Below, in pieces: positions 1-7,968 of a DNA stretch of 64,000 bases; the stretch's first letter is position 1, and each line of letters opens with the position of its first letter. Source of the stretch: Streptomyces tauricus (GTDB lineage Bacteria; Actinomycetota; Actinomycetes; Streptomycetales; Streptomycetaceae). Location of the stretch: assembly GCF_014650955.1 (NCBI RefSeq), contig NZ_BMVY01000006.1, positions 62,001-126,000 of the forward strand, written 5' to 3'. A program made the translations under genes and the position numbers. The notes below the pieces were generated by a model. It saw only the letters and a program-made list of their open reading frames with translations. It searched no databases and was not told the origin of the DNA.

Positions 1-1
1 G

Positions 2-745
2 TCGGGCACATCCGCCGGTTCCGGGGCGGCCGAGCCCGGTACCGGCCTGGTCATCGTGGTGGCGCACGGCTTCACGGGGGACCTGGCACGTCCGCACGTC
101 CGGCGGGCGGCGAAGGCCTTCGCGCGGTACGCGGCCGTCGTCACCTTCTCCTTCCGCGGGCACGGCGCCTCCGGCGGGCGCTCCACGGTCGGCGACCGCG
201 AGGTGCTCGATCTGGCGGCGGCGGTGGAGTGGGCGAGAGAACTCGGTCACACCCGTGTGGCGACCGTCGGGTTCTCCATGGGCGGCTCGGTGGTGCTCCG
301 GCACGCGGCGCTGCACGCGAAGAGCGATCAGGAGCACGAGGGGCGCACAGGAGCGCATTCGGACGCCGTGGTTTCGGTGAGTGCACCCGCCCGCTGGTAT
401 TACCGGGGTACGGCCCCTATGCGGCGCCTGCACTGGCTGGTAACCCGCCCGGTGGGCCGCGCGGTCGGCCGCTACGGTCTGCGAACCCGCATCTATCACC
501 GCGAATGGGACCCGGTCCCTTCCTCCCCGGTGGAATCGGTCCCTCTCATCGCCCCCACTCCTCTCCTGATCGTCCACGGCGACCGGGACGGCTACTTTCC
601 CGTGGACCATCCGCGCATGCTGGCCGCCGCGTCCGGCGACCACGCGGACCTGTGGCTGGAGCGGGGCATGGGTCACGCCGAGAACGCGGCGGACGACGCT
701 CTGCTGTCCCGCATCGGGGAATGGGCCGCCGCGCACGCGGGTTAG
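2..745 (+). CDS. alpha/beta hydrolase, 5' end outside the window
   Basis: The reading frame is open from the first bases of the window, so the true start lies upstream; 247 residues are visible. The order of motifs is that of a serine hydrolase of the alpha/beta fold: an oxyanion-type HGFTG near residue 22, a nucleophile elbow GFSMGG near residue 90 with the putative catalytic Ser, an HGDRDGYFP strand near 192 that would supply the acid, and GMGHAEN near 224 with the catalytic His. It is probably a cytoplasmic esterase or peptidase-like hydrolase, since no signal is visible. The substrate cannot be told. An internal GTG at 56 would remove the first strand of the fold, so it is an unlikely start. 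Confidence 0.85.
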   Translation, partial: SGTSAGSGAAEPGTGLVIVVAHGFTGDLARPHVRRAAKAFARYAAVVTFSFRGHGASGGRSTVGDREVLDLAAAVEWARELGHTRVATVGFSMGGSVVLRHAALHAKSDQEHEGRTGAHSDAVVSVSAPARWYYRGTAPMRRLHWLVTRPVGRAVGRYGLRTRIYHREWDPVPSSPVESVPLIAPTPLLIVHGDRDGYFPVDHPRMLAAASGDHADLWLERGMGHAENAADDALLSRIGEWAAAHAG

Positions 746-808
746 CCGACAGGGCCTAGCCTGGCGGGGTCCGTCACCCGTTTTCTTTCACCTTGATCGA
801 GGAACCAG

Positions 809-1063
809 ATGGCAAAGGGCACAGTGCGTTACTGGGCCGCCGCCAAGGCCGCGGCAGGCGTCGCCGAGGAGCCGTACGAGGCGGAGACCCTCGCGCAGGC
901 GCTGGACGCGGCACGCGAGCGACACTCCGGCGAACTCGCGCGCGTCCTGCGGCGATGCTCGTTCCTCATCGACGGCGATCCCGTGGGTACCCGCGGACAT
1001 GAGACGGTACGGCTGGCCGAGGGCGGCACGGTCGAGGTGCTCCCGCCGTTCGCAGGAGGGTGA
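809..1063 (+). CDS. MoaD/ThiS family sulfur-carrier protein
   Basis: This 84-aa protein has the size and ending of the ubiquitin-like sulfur carriers MoaD and ThiS. It starts MAKGTVRYWAAAK, has a central LIDGDPVG segment and ends PPFAGG with the di-glycine tail. In the family that tail is adenylated by a MoeB/ThiF-type enzyme and converted to a thiocarboxylate that donates sulfur to molybdopterin, thiamine or other acceptors. No MoeB or thiamine gene is adjacent, so the pathway stays open. The next gene starts 8 bp after the stop, which suggests co-transcription. Confidence 0.85.
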   Translation: MAKGTVRYWAAAKAAAGVAEEPYEAETLAQALDAARERHSGELARVLRRCSFLIDGDPVGTRGHETVRLAEGGTVEVLPPFAGG

Positions 1064-1070
1064 CGGGACG

Positions 1071-2324
1071 ATGAGCGATCAGCCGTACGAGGGTCCGTAC
1101 GAGGATCCGTATCAGGGTCAGCAGTACGACGGCCGGTACGAGGGATACGCCCCGTACCAGCAGGCGCCGCAGGCGCCGCAGGCCGGGTGGCCCGGGCAGC
1201 AGCAGTACGACGAGGGCGCCGCGCAACAGCAGCAGTACACCCAGCAGTGGGAGGGCCAGACCTGGGAGACCCAGGTCCACCAGCCGGTGAGGCCGGCCGT
1301 CCCGGCCGCGGACACGGCGTATCTGCCGCAGCAGGGCCTGAGCCAGGGCCAGGGTCACGGCCAGGCGGAGGCGTCGTACGGGACGTACGGGGCTCCGCAG
1401 CAGTCGTACGAAGCTCAGGGGCAGGGGCAGTACGGGGTCGTCGGGCAGCCGATGCCCGGTCACCAGGCTCACCAGGCTCCGGCGGGCGGAAACGCCGTGC
1501 CCGAGCCCGCGCCCGCCTCCACGCCCGCGTCCGGTTACGGTCCGGCGACCGTCACCGGCAACACCCGGGTCACCGACGCCCAGCGCGCCCGTGCCGAGGG
1601 GCGTTCGCCGATCATCGAGCCCGGCGGACAGCCGGCCGTGCTGACGGCGATCCTCGGACTGCTGCTCGCCGGCGCGGCGGCGGTCGGACAGTACGCGCTG
1701 GTCGTGCCGCTGGTGATCCTTCAGGCGGTGACCGCGGCGGGTTGGTTCCGGCTCAACGGGATGTGGCCCGCACGGCAGGGCATCGCGCTCGCCTTCGCGG
1801 GTGCGCTCACCGCGGACGTGGCGCTCCTCGTGGCCGGGCGTGAGAACGCCCCTGCCGCGATCCTCGGCACGCTCGGCGTCTGGGTCCTGCTGACGCTGGT
1901 CCTCCAGCTGCGCAGCCACGCCGGGGCGGACGAGCGGATGCTCGGTCTGATGGCCACGGTCGTCTCGGCGGCGCTGGCGATCATCGCCACGGGGTATCTG
2001 GCGGCGGAACCCGACGCCGTGATCGTGGGCGGGGTGGCGGTCGCGGCGGCGCTGCCGGCGCGGGCGCTGCCGTTGCCGACGGCCGCGTCGGTGGTCGTCG
2101 CGTTGCTCGCGGCGGTGGGGGCGGGGGTTGCCGTGGGGGCGCTGACGGATCTGGGGGCGGGTGGGGCGGTTCTCGGGGCGGGGGCGGGGGTCTGTGCGCT
2201 GGTCGGGCACCGGGTCGCCAGCTACGACTATCCGTCGAAGTTCGTGCACTTCACGGCGGGGGTGGCGCTGCCGCTCGCCGCGGCGGCCCCGGCGGTATAC
2301 CTACTGGGCCGCGCCTTGATCTGA
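1071..2324 (+). CDS. integral membrane protein with Gln/Tyr-rich N-terminus
   Basis: This 417-aa protein starts at an ATG 10 bp after an AGGAGGG ribosome site that lies inside the end of the preceding gene. Residues 1 to about 160 are low-complexity and rich in Gln, Tyr, Gly and Pro (repeated QYDG/YEG/QQ units), probably disordered and cytoplasmic. From about residue 180 to the end there are several hydrophobic Ala/Val/Leu segments, about eight membrane helices. I do not recognise a catalytic motif. It is a conserved-looking Streptomyces membrane protein of unknown role, probably transcribed with the MoaD-like gene. Confidence 0.75.
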   Translation: MSDQPYEGPYEDPYQGQQYDGRYEGYAPYQQAPQAPQAGWPGQQQYDEGAAQQQQYTQQWEGQTWETQVHQPVRPAVPAADTAYLPQQGLSQGQGHGQAEASYGTYGAPQQSYEAQGQGQYGVVGQPMPGHQAHQAPAGGNAVPEPAPASTPASGYGPATVTGNTRVTDAQRARAEGRSPIIEPGGQPAVLTAILGLLLAGAAAVGQYALVVPLVILQAVTAAGWFRLNGMWPARQGIALAFAGALTADVALLVAGRENAPAAILGTLGVWVLLTLVLQLRSHAGADERMLGLMATVVSAALAIIATGYLAAEPDAVIVGGVAVAAALPARALPLPTAASVVVALLAAVGAGVAVGALTDLGAGGAVLGAGAGVCALVGHRVASYDYPSKFVHFTAGVALPLAAAAPAVYLLGRALI

Positions 2325-2650
2325 CTTTCCTCGCCCCCGCCGCCCCTACCCGTTCCCATCCACGCATGGGGGCTGCGCCCCCTCGCCCCCCTGATCGCGC
2401 TGCGCGCTCGTCCTCAAACGCCGGACGGGCTAGCAGTCAGCCCCTCCGGCGTTTGAGGAGCGGGGGTTCGGGGGCGGAGCCCCCGAGAACGGGACGGGAA
2501 CGGGTAGGGGCGGCGGGGGCGGAAATCCGGTCCGGCGTGCTCGGGGCCTGTCACAGGTGATCGACAACAGAACCGTCCCCCGGCCGGAGGCACCCGCCCG
2601 GGGTTACCCTCGCGCACAGAAGACCGCCAAGGTGGGGGAACACGGAGACA
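2325..2650. other. intergenic region with stacked hairpins
   Basis: No gene is supported in these 326 bases. They hold at least three GC-rich inverted repeats. The main one is described separately at 2411-2459. The others are a GGGGGC-TGC-GCCCCC hairpin near 2367 and a TCGGGGGC-GGA-GCCCCCGA hairpin at 2468-2486. The arrangement looks like a transcription stop after the membrane protein gene, followed by the promoter region of the DUF2993 gene. Confidence 0.6.
2411..2459. terminator. intergenic hairpin, member of a dispersed repeat family
   Basis: A 15-bp perfect stem is formed by TCCTCAAACGCCGGA at 2411-2425 and its complement at 2445-2459, with a 19-base loop. The left arm plus flank recurs at 35390-35410 in this window. 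I know this arm as a frequent intergenic element in Streptomyces genomes. It probably works as a factor-independent terminator. Confidence 0.65.
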
Positions 2651-3412
2651 ATGCGAGCACTACGAATACTTCTGATCGTGACCATCGTCCTCGGCGGCCT
2701 CTTCGTCATCGCCGACCGCGTAGCAGTCGGCTTCGCCGAGGACGAGGCGGCGGACCGCCTGAAGACCAACGAGGGCCTCTCCACCACCCCGGACGTCTCG
2801 ATCAAGGGCTTCCCCTTCCTCACCCAGGTGGTGGGCGGCGAACTGGACGAGGTCCAGGTCGGCATCAAGAACTACGACGCCGACACGAGCGGCGCGGCGA
2901 GCGGCGGCACGAACGCCGACCTGCCTGCCAAGATCCGCATCGAGAACCTCACCGCCCAGATGCGCGGCGTCGCGTTCTCCGGCGACTACAGCTCCGCGAA
3001 GGCGGCCACCGCCACCGGCACGGCCACGATCTCGTACGCCGAGCTGCTCAAGGCGGCCAAGGCCGAGCCCGTGGACGTCGCGACCGGCGTCACCGCCCAG
3101 GTGGTCGGCCTCTCCGACGGCGGCAACGGCAAGATCAAGGTCGAGGTGGAGGCCACCGTGCTCGGCACGAAGCTGCCCCGCCCGGTCTCCGTGCTCAGCT
3201 CGGTCAGCGTCAAGGGCGACAGCGTCGTCGTGAACGCGGACTCCCTCCCCAACCTGGGCGTGCAGCTCGCCGAGGACAAGGTCCGTCTGATCACCGACTT
3301 CCAGCAGAAGATCGACGGTCTGCCGGGCGGCATCAAGCTCGACAAGGTCGAGGCGGCCCCCAAGGGCGTCGACATCGACGTCAAGGGTTCGGACGTCAGC
3401 CTCGTCGGGTAG
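2651..3412 (+). CDS. DUF2993 (LmeA-like) membrane-anchored lipid-binding protein
   Basis: This 253-aa protein begins with a hydrophobic segment (residues about 4-22, LRILLIVTIVLGGLFVIAD) that is a signal anchor. The mature part has the DUF2993 pattern: alternating strands with KGFPFLTQVVGGELDEVQV early on and a C-terminal LPGGIKLDKVEAAPKGVDIDV. Members of the family in mycobacteria (LmeA) are periplasmic phospholipid-binding proteins needed for mannan maturation. The same surface role is plausible here but inferred. GGGGGAAC about 10 bp upstream of the ATG serves as ribosome site. It stands alone between two terminator-like regions. Confidence 0.8.
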   Translation: MRALRILLIVTIVLGGLFVIADRVAVGFAEDEAADRLKTNEGLSTTPDVSIKGFPFLTQVVGGELDEVQVGIKNYDADTSGAASGGTNADLPAKIRIENLTAQMRGVAFSGDYSSAKAATATGTATISYAELLKAAKAEPVDVATGVTAQVVGLSDGGNGKIKVEVEATVLGTKLPRPVSVLSSVSVKGDSVVVNADSLPNLGVQLAEDKVRLITDFQQKIDGLPGGIKLDKVEAAPKGVDIDVKGSDVSLVG

Positions 3413-3668
3413 TAGCCAGGACGGCCGCCGCACCCGAGCCGTAGCCAGTGCCGTCAGCCATTGCTGTCAGGCAGTCCGGTCGTGCAGTCCCGTAGTCCAG
3501 CGCCGTCCACCGTCCGAAAGGCGAGACGGACCTGTCCGCACAGTAGATCCGTGGGCGGCGGGACACGGGCCGCACAAGCCGTGCGGGCCCGGAGGGCGTG
3601 CGAGGGCAGGCCGCGCGCCCCTCGCATCCCACATCGCGGACGATCGCGTCTCAGCATGCGACACGCCG

Positions 3669-3698
3669 GTGACATGTCCGGCTTTCCGTCCCTACGAT
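3669..3698 (+). promoter_or_regulatory. promoter of the cysteine leader peptide, leaderless
   Basis: A -35-like GTGACA at 3669-3674 and a -10-like TACGAT at 3693-3698 are 18 bp apart. Transcription would begin around 3705, at the ATG of the leader peptide, so the message would be leaderless. That is how cysteine leader ORFs upstream of sulfurtransferase genes are organised in mycobacteria. I saw no gene in the preceding bases 3413-3668. Confidence 0.55.
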
Positions 3699-3705
3699 CG
3701 ACGGC

Positions 3706-3786
3706 ATGACGCAACAGGCGGACCTCACGAAGCGGCGGGCAGTAGACCTGTGCCGCGTCGCCGCCATGCTCTGTCGCACCTTCTGA
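3706..3786 (+). CDS. short Cys-containing leader peptide upstream of sulfurtransferase
   Basis: This 26-aa ORF ends with the basic, Cys-containing stretch LTKRRAVDLCRVAAMLCRTF and a TGA stop. NCBI-type putative leader peptides of Streptomyces have this pattern and sit upstream of sulfur-assimilation genes. In mycobacteria leaderless cysteine-rich uORFs upstream of the cysA2-sseC operon attenuate it in response to cysteine supply (established for the M. smegmatis system). Here the rhodanese starts 163 bp downstream and is followed by sseC, so the same attenuation is likely. No ribosome site precedes the ATG, which agrees with leaderless translation. Confidence 0.75.
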   Translation: MTQQADLTKRRAVDLCRVAAMLCRTF

Positions 3787-3949
3787 GCGGAAGCCTTCGT
3801 CCTTCCGCGAGCCGGGCCCTTCGACCTCTCTTGTCGGGGCCGCCCCCGCGCCGCGTACGCCCGAGTGGTCATGACCGCCGAGCGCGTACCGCAGCCGCAC
3901 CCCTCACTGACGCACAGCCCCGCCGTAACTGCCCCGGAGGAGAACGAGC

Positions 3950-4795
3950 ATGAGCCGCAGTGACGTCCTGGTAGACGCCGACTGGGTCCAGGAGCACCTG
4001 GACGACCCGAACGTGGCCGTCGTCGAGGTCGACGAGGACACGTCCGCGTACGAGAAGAACCACATCAGGAACGCCATCCGGATCGACTGGACCAAGGACC
4101 TCCAGGACCCGGTCCGCCGTGACTTCATCGACCAGGAGGGCTTCGAGAAGCTCCTCTCCGGCAAGGGCATCGCGAACGACACCCTGGTCGTCCTCTACGG
4201 CGGCAACAACAACTGGTTCGCGTCCTACGCCTACTGGTACTTCAAGCTCTACGGCCACGAGAACGTGAAGCTCCTCGACGGCGGCCGCAAGAAGTGGGAG
4301 CTCGACTCCCGCGACCTGGTCGACGGCTCGCAGGTCCCCGAGCGTGCCACGACCGAGTACAAGGCCAAGCCGCAGAACAAGGCGATCCGCGCCTTCCGTG
4401 ACGACGTAGTCGCCGCGATCGGCCAGCAGAACATCGTCGACGTCCGGTCGCCCGACGAGTTCTCCGGCAAGCTGCTCGCCCCCGCGCACCTGCCGCAGGA
4501 GCAGTCGCAGCGCCCCGGCCACGTGCCGTCCTCGCGTAACATCCCGTGGTCGAAGAACGCCAACGACGACGGCACCTTCAAGTCGGACGACGAGCTCAAG
4601 GCCCTCTACGAGGACGAGCAGGTCGACCTGTCGAAGGACACCATCGCCCTGTGCCGCATCGGTGAGCGTTCCGCGCTCACCTGGTTCGTGCTGCACGAGC
4701 TGCTCGGCGTGGAGAACGTCAAGAACTACGACGGCTCGTGGACCGAGTACGGCTCCCTCGTCGGCGTGCCGATCGAGCTCGGCGCCAACAAGTAA
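3950..4795 (+). CDS. thiosulfate sulfurtransferase (two-domain rhodanese)
   Basis: This 281-aa, two-domain rhodanese has the usual family length. The N-terminal domain (about 1-145) has VVLYGGNNNWFASYAYW where an active domain would carry Cys, so it is the inactive copy. The C-terminal domain holds the active loop CRIGERS with the catalytic Cys near residue 235, the CRxGxRS type of actinobacterial CysA/SseA proteins. It transfers sulfane sulfur from thiosulfate or mercaptopyruvate to thiol or cyanide acceptors in the cytoplasm. AGGAG lies 7 bp before the ATG. It sits between the leader peptide and sseC, as in mycobacterial cysA2-sseC loci. Confidence 0.93.
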   Translation: MSRSDVLVDADWVQEHLDDPNVAVVEVDEDTSAYEKNHIRNAIRIDWTKDLQDPVRRDFIDQEGFEKLLSGKGIANDTLVVLYGGNNNWFASYAYWYFKLYGHENVKLLDGGRKKWELDSRDLVDGSQVPERATTEYKAKPQNKAIRAFRDDVVAAIGQQNIVDVRSPDEFSGKLLAPAHLPQEQSQRPGHVPSSRNIPWSKNANDDGTFKSDDELKALYEDEQVDLSKDTIALCRIGERSALTWFVLHELLGVENVKNYDGSWTEYGSLVGVPIELGANK

Positions 4796-4833
4796 CCCTC
4801 CAGGCCACCAGGACTCAAGGACGGAAAAGAAAC

Positions 4834-5121
4834 ATGTGTGGAGCGAAGGCCGGCGGCCCCGACGCCTCGACGATCAAGCCCGGTGAGACCACCATCCAGG
4901 GTCAGGTGACCAAGGACGGCGAGCCGGTGGTGGGCTACGTCCGCCTGCTGGACTCGACGGGCGAGTTCACCGCCGAGGTCCCGACCTCGGCGACCGGACA
5001 GTTCCGGTTCTACGCGGCCGAGGGCACCTGGACCGTTCGCGCCCTCGTTCCGGGCGGCACGGCCGACCGTACGGTCGTCGCCCAGACGGGCGGCCTGGCC
5101 GAGGTGGCCATCGCCGTCTGA
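4834..5121 (+). CDS. sseC: SseC-like DUF1416 protein
   Basis: This 95-aa protein begins MCGAKAGGP, the conserved start of DUF1416/SseC proteins. The rest (GQVTKDGEPVVGYVRLLDSTGEFTAEV and ATGQFRFYAAEGTWTVRAL) is a small all-beta domain. In actinobacteria it is encoded directly after the rhodanese, here 38 bp downstream, and is assumed to take part in sulfur transfer; its biochemical role is not established. The N-terminal Cys at position 2 is the obvious functional residue. The start was placed at the ATG giving MCGA because that sequence is the family signature. Confidence 0.85.
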   Translation: MCGAKAGGPDASTIKPGETTIQGQVTKDGEPVVGYVRLLDSTGEFTAEVPTSATGQFRFYAAEGTWTVRALVPGGTADRTVVAQTGGLAEVAIAV

Positions 5122-5160
5122 ACCAGGTGAACCGTCCGGCGGTTCGCACCGTATGAACGG

Positions 5161-5218
5161 CCGAAGGGCCGCACCCCCGGGGGTTGGACGCTTTCCGGTA
5201 CGGGGTGTGGCCCTTCGG
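5161..5218. terminator. inverted repeat after the sulfur operon
   Basis: CCGAAGGGCC-G-CACCCC at 5161-5177 pairs with GGGGTG-T-GGCCCTTCGG at 5202-5218, with one mismatch and a loop of about 24 bases. This is a likely terminator for the rhodanese-sseC transcript. A 16-bp direct repeat (CTTGCCCGGAACCGGC) occurs twice just downstream, near 5219 and 5249. Confidence 0.6.
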
Positions 5219-5276
5219 CTTGCCCGGAACCGGCCTGCCCCGGACGGCTTGCCCGGAACCGGCTTACGCTGGACCT

Positions 5277-5537
5277 ATGTATGCGCGAAGGCGGCACGTC
5301 TACTTCGCCATGATGGGGACGTGCATCGGGCTGTTCGTACTGGCCTGGGGAGTCGTACGGCTCTGGTCGGTCCCCGTGGCCGTCGGCATGTGCGTCGTGG
5401 CGATGGTGATCCCACCGCTCGCGGCGATGACGGCCAACCGGCGGGGCCCCGACGACCGCTGGTGGGACGACCCGTCGGGCGACCACAAGTCCGACGAGTG
5501 GTGGGACGAGCTGGACGGCAGGAAACGCCGCCGCTAG
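5277..5537 (+). CDS. DUF3099 small membrane protein
   Basis: This 86-aa protein has two membrane segments (residues about 10-28, FAMMGTCIGLFVLAWGVV, and about 33-52, PVAVGMCVVAMVIPPLAAM), followed by an acidic tail rich in Trp and Asp (DDRWWDDPSGDHKSDEWWDE). This is the DUF3099 layout. The start at MYARRRHVYFAMM puts a positive cap before the first helix. The family often sits next to the rhodanese-SseC genes in Streptomyces; its role is unknown. It converges with the DsrE gene, with only 6 bp between the stops. Confidence 0.75.
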   Translation: MYARRRHVYFAMMGTCIGLFVLAWGVVRLWSVPVAVGMCVVAMVIPPLAAMTANRRGPDDRWWDDPSGDHKSDEWWDELDGRKRRR

Positions 5538-5543
5538 CCGACG

Positions 5544-5906
5544 CTAGTAGACGAGCGCCTGCGTGTCGTCCGCCAGGGCCTCCTGCACGAAGACCTGCGC
5601 GCCCGCGATCCGTACGCCGTCGATGACGTCCTTCTCGGAGATGTCGCGGCGGGCCGCGCACTGCGTGCAGAGGGTGAGACGGCCGCCGGCCACGATCGAG
5701 TCGAGCAGGTCGGGCAGCGGGGCCGCGTGCGGGAGCTCGAACTCGGCGGCGCGGCCGGGCAGCGCGAACCACGCGGACTCCCCGGTGAGCCAGAGCGAGA
5801 CGTCCACCCCGCTGGCCACGGCGACCGCCGCCACCGTGAAGGCCTGCGAGCAGCGTTCGGGGGCGTCGGCCCCCGCCGTCACCTTGATCACGAGCTTCTT
5901 CGCCAT
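5544..5906 (-). CDS. DsrE family protein
   Basis: This 120-aa protein starts MAKKLVIKVTAGADAPERC and has the DsrE/F Rossmann-like pattern: hydrophobic first strand, a Cys-containing helix, SGVDVSLWLTGESAWFALPG, then GGRLTLCTQCAARRDI and GAQVFVQEAL. The CTQC segment would lie at the position where DsrE/TusD-type proteins carry the sulfur-relay Cys. A role in cytoplasmic sulfur trafficking fits the neighbouring sulfur genes, but that is inference. Longer upstream starts run through a low-complexity tract that belongs to the opposite strand gene and were rejected. Confidence 0.8.
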   Translation of the reverse strand: MAKKLVIKVTAGADAPERCSQAFTVAAVAVASGVDVSLWLTGESAWFALPGRAAEFELPHAAPLPDLLDSIVAGGRLTLCTQCAARRDISEKDVIDGVRIAGAQVFVQEALADDTQALVY

Positions 5907-5995
5907 GGCCGAATCGTAATCAACTCCCTTGCAACCCAATGCATTGGCCACGGGTCTCCTGTGCGCGCGGATACGGAATCCGCGTTTCTCGTTCT

Positions 5996-6841
5996 GTGGG
6001 GGACGACGTCTTGGAAGTACCAGAAAGACCCGAAACACCTGAGACACCCGAAGCACCTGAAGCACCTGAAGCACCTGAAGCACCTGAGGTGACGGAGCCG
6101 GTTCCTGTGGCGGTTCCTGAGGCCGCGCGTGTGCGCCGGCGCGGACGTACGACGTTCCTGATCGCCGCGGCCGCCGTGCTCGGCACGGTCGCCGGTACCT
6201 GCGTCGGCTACCTGGTCCAGGCCGACCGCGAGCCCACGAAGCTGCCGTCGCTCTCGCAGCCGGTCGTCGCGCAGGCCAAGGGCAAGGGCCCCGAGCCGCT
6301 GTCGGCCGCGCAGGACCGCAAGGTGAAGTTCGAGGGCGACCTGCGCAGGCTGCTGGTCGAGCGGCCGAAGGGGGCCGGGGACGGCGCCTACGCGACCGAC
6401 GACGAGGGCGAATGGATGTCGCTCGCCGAGTACGCGGACTGGTACACCAAGCCTGACACCGCCTTCCGCGATCTCGTCGGCGACGAGTTCCGGCGGGCGG
6501 CCGTCACCACGTGGAGCGAGAGCGGCACCCGCGACGTCGAGGTCCGGCTGGTGCAGTACCGCCAGGAGGAGCAGGTCGCCGCGGCCGGCTACGCCGAGAG
6601 CGGGTACTACTGGGCCGACGATCTGGGCGCCAACCACAGCTGGTCGATTCCCGGTACGGGGGACGGCATGGCGTACGTCCATGACGAGCCCCAGCGGAAG
6701 GCGGGCTACCAGCCGCTGTACTCGGCCCAGGCGCACGCCTGGCGCGGTGACATCGCCATGGAGATCTGGATCTACGACACGAAGCCGGTCCCCAAGAAGA
6801 CGATCATGGATCTGGCCGAGCGGCAGATGGAGCGCCTGTGA
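5996..6841 (+). CDS. membrane-anchored protein with EAP repeats, first of three
   Basis: This 281-aa protein has a GTG start chosen because the frame before it overlaps the promoter region of the divergent DsrE gene. The first 30 residues hold a tandem repeat of Glu-Ala-Pro encoded by a 9-bp unit (CACCTGAAG). One membrane helix follows (about 55-75, TTFLIAAAAVLGTVAGTCVGYLV) and then an extracytoplasmic domain of about 200 residues with EWMSLAEYADWYTKPDTAFRDL. I do not recognise the domain. It overlaps the next gene by 4 bp, and the three consecutive genes share the same layout of cytoplasmic Pro/Ala tail, single helix and outer domain. Confidence 0.75.
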   Translation: MGDDVLEVPERPETPETPEAPEAPEAPEAPEVTEPVPVAVPEAARVRRRGRTTFLIAAAAVLGTVAGTCVGYLVQADREPTKLPSLSQPVVAQAKGKGPEPLSAAQDRKVKFEGDLRRLLVERPKGAGDGAYATDDEGEWMSLAEYADWYTKPDTAFRDLVGDEFRRAAVTTWSESGTRDVEVRLVQYRQEEQVAAAGYAESGYYWADDLGANHSWSIPGTGDGMAYVHDEPQRKAGYQPLYSAQAHAWRGDIAMEIWIYDTKPVPKKTIMDLAERQMERL

Positions 6842-7968
6842 ACGACCACCCCGCCAGACCGGACGCCACCCCGCCGGCCGAGACCACGGGCGCACCTGAT
6901 CCCGCGACCGCGCCTGAGTCCGGCCCCGAGGCCGCGTCTGGGGCTGGCCCCGAGGCCGCACCCGAGGCCGCACCCGAGGCTGGCCCCGAGGCTGGGTCGG
7001 AGGCAGCGCCCGCGGCTGGCCCCGAGGCCACGGCGGAGGCCGCGCCCGAGGCTGGGCCTGAAGCCGCGCCCGCGCCTGGCCTTATGGCCGGGGCCGAGGC
7101 CGCGCCCGAGCCTCGCCCCGAGGTCGCGCCCGAGTCTCGCCCCGAGGCCGCGGCCGAGGCCGGAGTCGCGCCCGAGGGCGGGCCCGACGGCGTGGCCGTA
7201 GCAGCGCCCCGGCGGCGGGTGCGGCGAGGGCGCGTACTCGCCGGTGTCGCCTGTGGGGCGTTGCTCCTCGGTGTGGTCGGGGGCGTTGCGTACACCGTCG
7301 TGGCCGTTGAGCGGGCCGATCGGGACGCCGGTGCTCCTGTGTGGCGTTTTCCGAAGGAGGGCGCGGACGTGGCCGTGGACGGTGACAAGGCCGGCCTCGC
7401 CGGTCTGCTCGTGCCCTACGAGACCGACCCGAACACCGACGGCTTCACCCGGGGCCCCGACATCGAGGAGTTCGGCTCCGACTCCGAGTTCAGCGGCCGG
7501 CAGGCCACCGAACTGCGCAAGGAGTCGGTCCGCGACCTGCCCCGCTCCCAGCGGCTGCGGCTGGAGAAGCAGATCGACAAGCAGCACATCCAGGGCATGG
7601 CGATGCGCAGCTACGTCAGCCCGCCCGACAGCCTCGGCTACGACGGCAAGGTCTTCACGGTCGACGTCGTGCTGTCCCAGATGGACAAGAAGGCCGTGCG
7701 CGACATCGCCACCTTCCAGAGCGAGTTCCTCAACGCCCTGGAGATCTTCCGCAAGGGCCCGAAGATCGAGGGCCACAAGAACGCCCAGTGCTTCCTGCCG
7801 CCGAAGGACGCCGACGAGAAGCTCGACCTGATGGTCTGCTCCGCCTACAAGGGCGACGTGAGGGTCAGCGCCACCGCGTACGGGGCCAAGCCACTGGACA
7901 CCAAGGGGGTCGCGGTGTTCCTGCGTGAACAGCTCGACCGCATCGCCGAGCCGGGGGAAGCGGTATGA
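6838..7968 (+). CDS. membrane-anchored protein with long Pro/Glu/Ala repeat tail, second of three
   Basis: This 376-aa protein has a GTG start overlapping the previous stop (GTGA). Residues 1 to about 120 are almost entirely Glu-Ala, Pro-Glu-Ala and Gly-Pro-Glu repeats, cytoplasmic and disordered. RRRVRRGRVLAGVACGALLLGVVGGVAYTVVAV near 125-155 is a basic cap plus membrane helix. The outer domain carries one clear Cys pair region (AQCFLPP and LMVCSAY). The function is unknown. Translation coupling to both neighbours suggests the three products act together, perhaps as a complex. Confidence 0.75.
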   Translation: MNDHPARPDATPPAETTGAPDPATAPESGPEAASGAGPEAAPEAAPEAGPEAGSEAAPAAGPEATAEAAPEAGPEAAPAPGLMAGAEAAPEPRPEVAPESRPEAAAEAGVAPEGGPDGVAVAAPRRRVRRGRVLAGVACGALLLGVVGGVAYTVVAVERADRDAGAPVWRFPKEGADVAVDGDKAGLAGLLVPYETDPNTDGFTRGPDIEEFGSDSEFSGRQATELRKESVRDLPRSQRLRLEKQIDKQHIQGMAMRSYVSPPDSLGYDGKVFTVDVVLSQMDKKAVRDIATFQSEFLNALEIFRKGPKIEGHKNAQCFLPPKDADEKLDLMVCSAYKGDVRVSATAYGAKPLDTKGVAVFLREQLDRIAEPGEAV

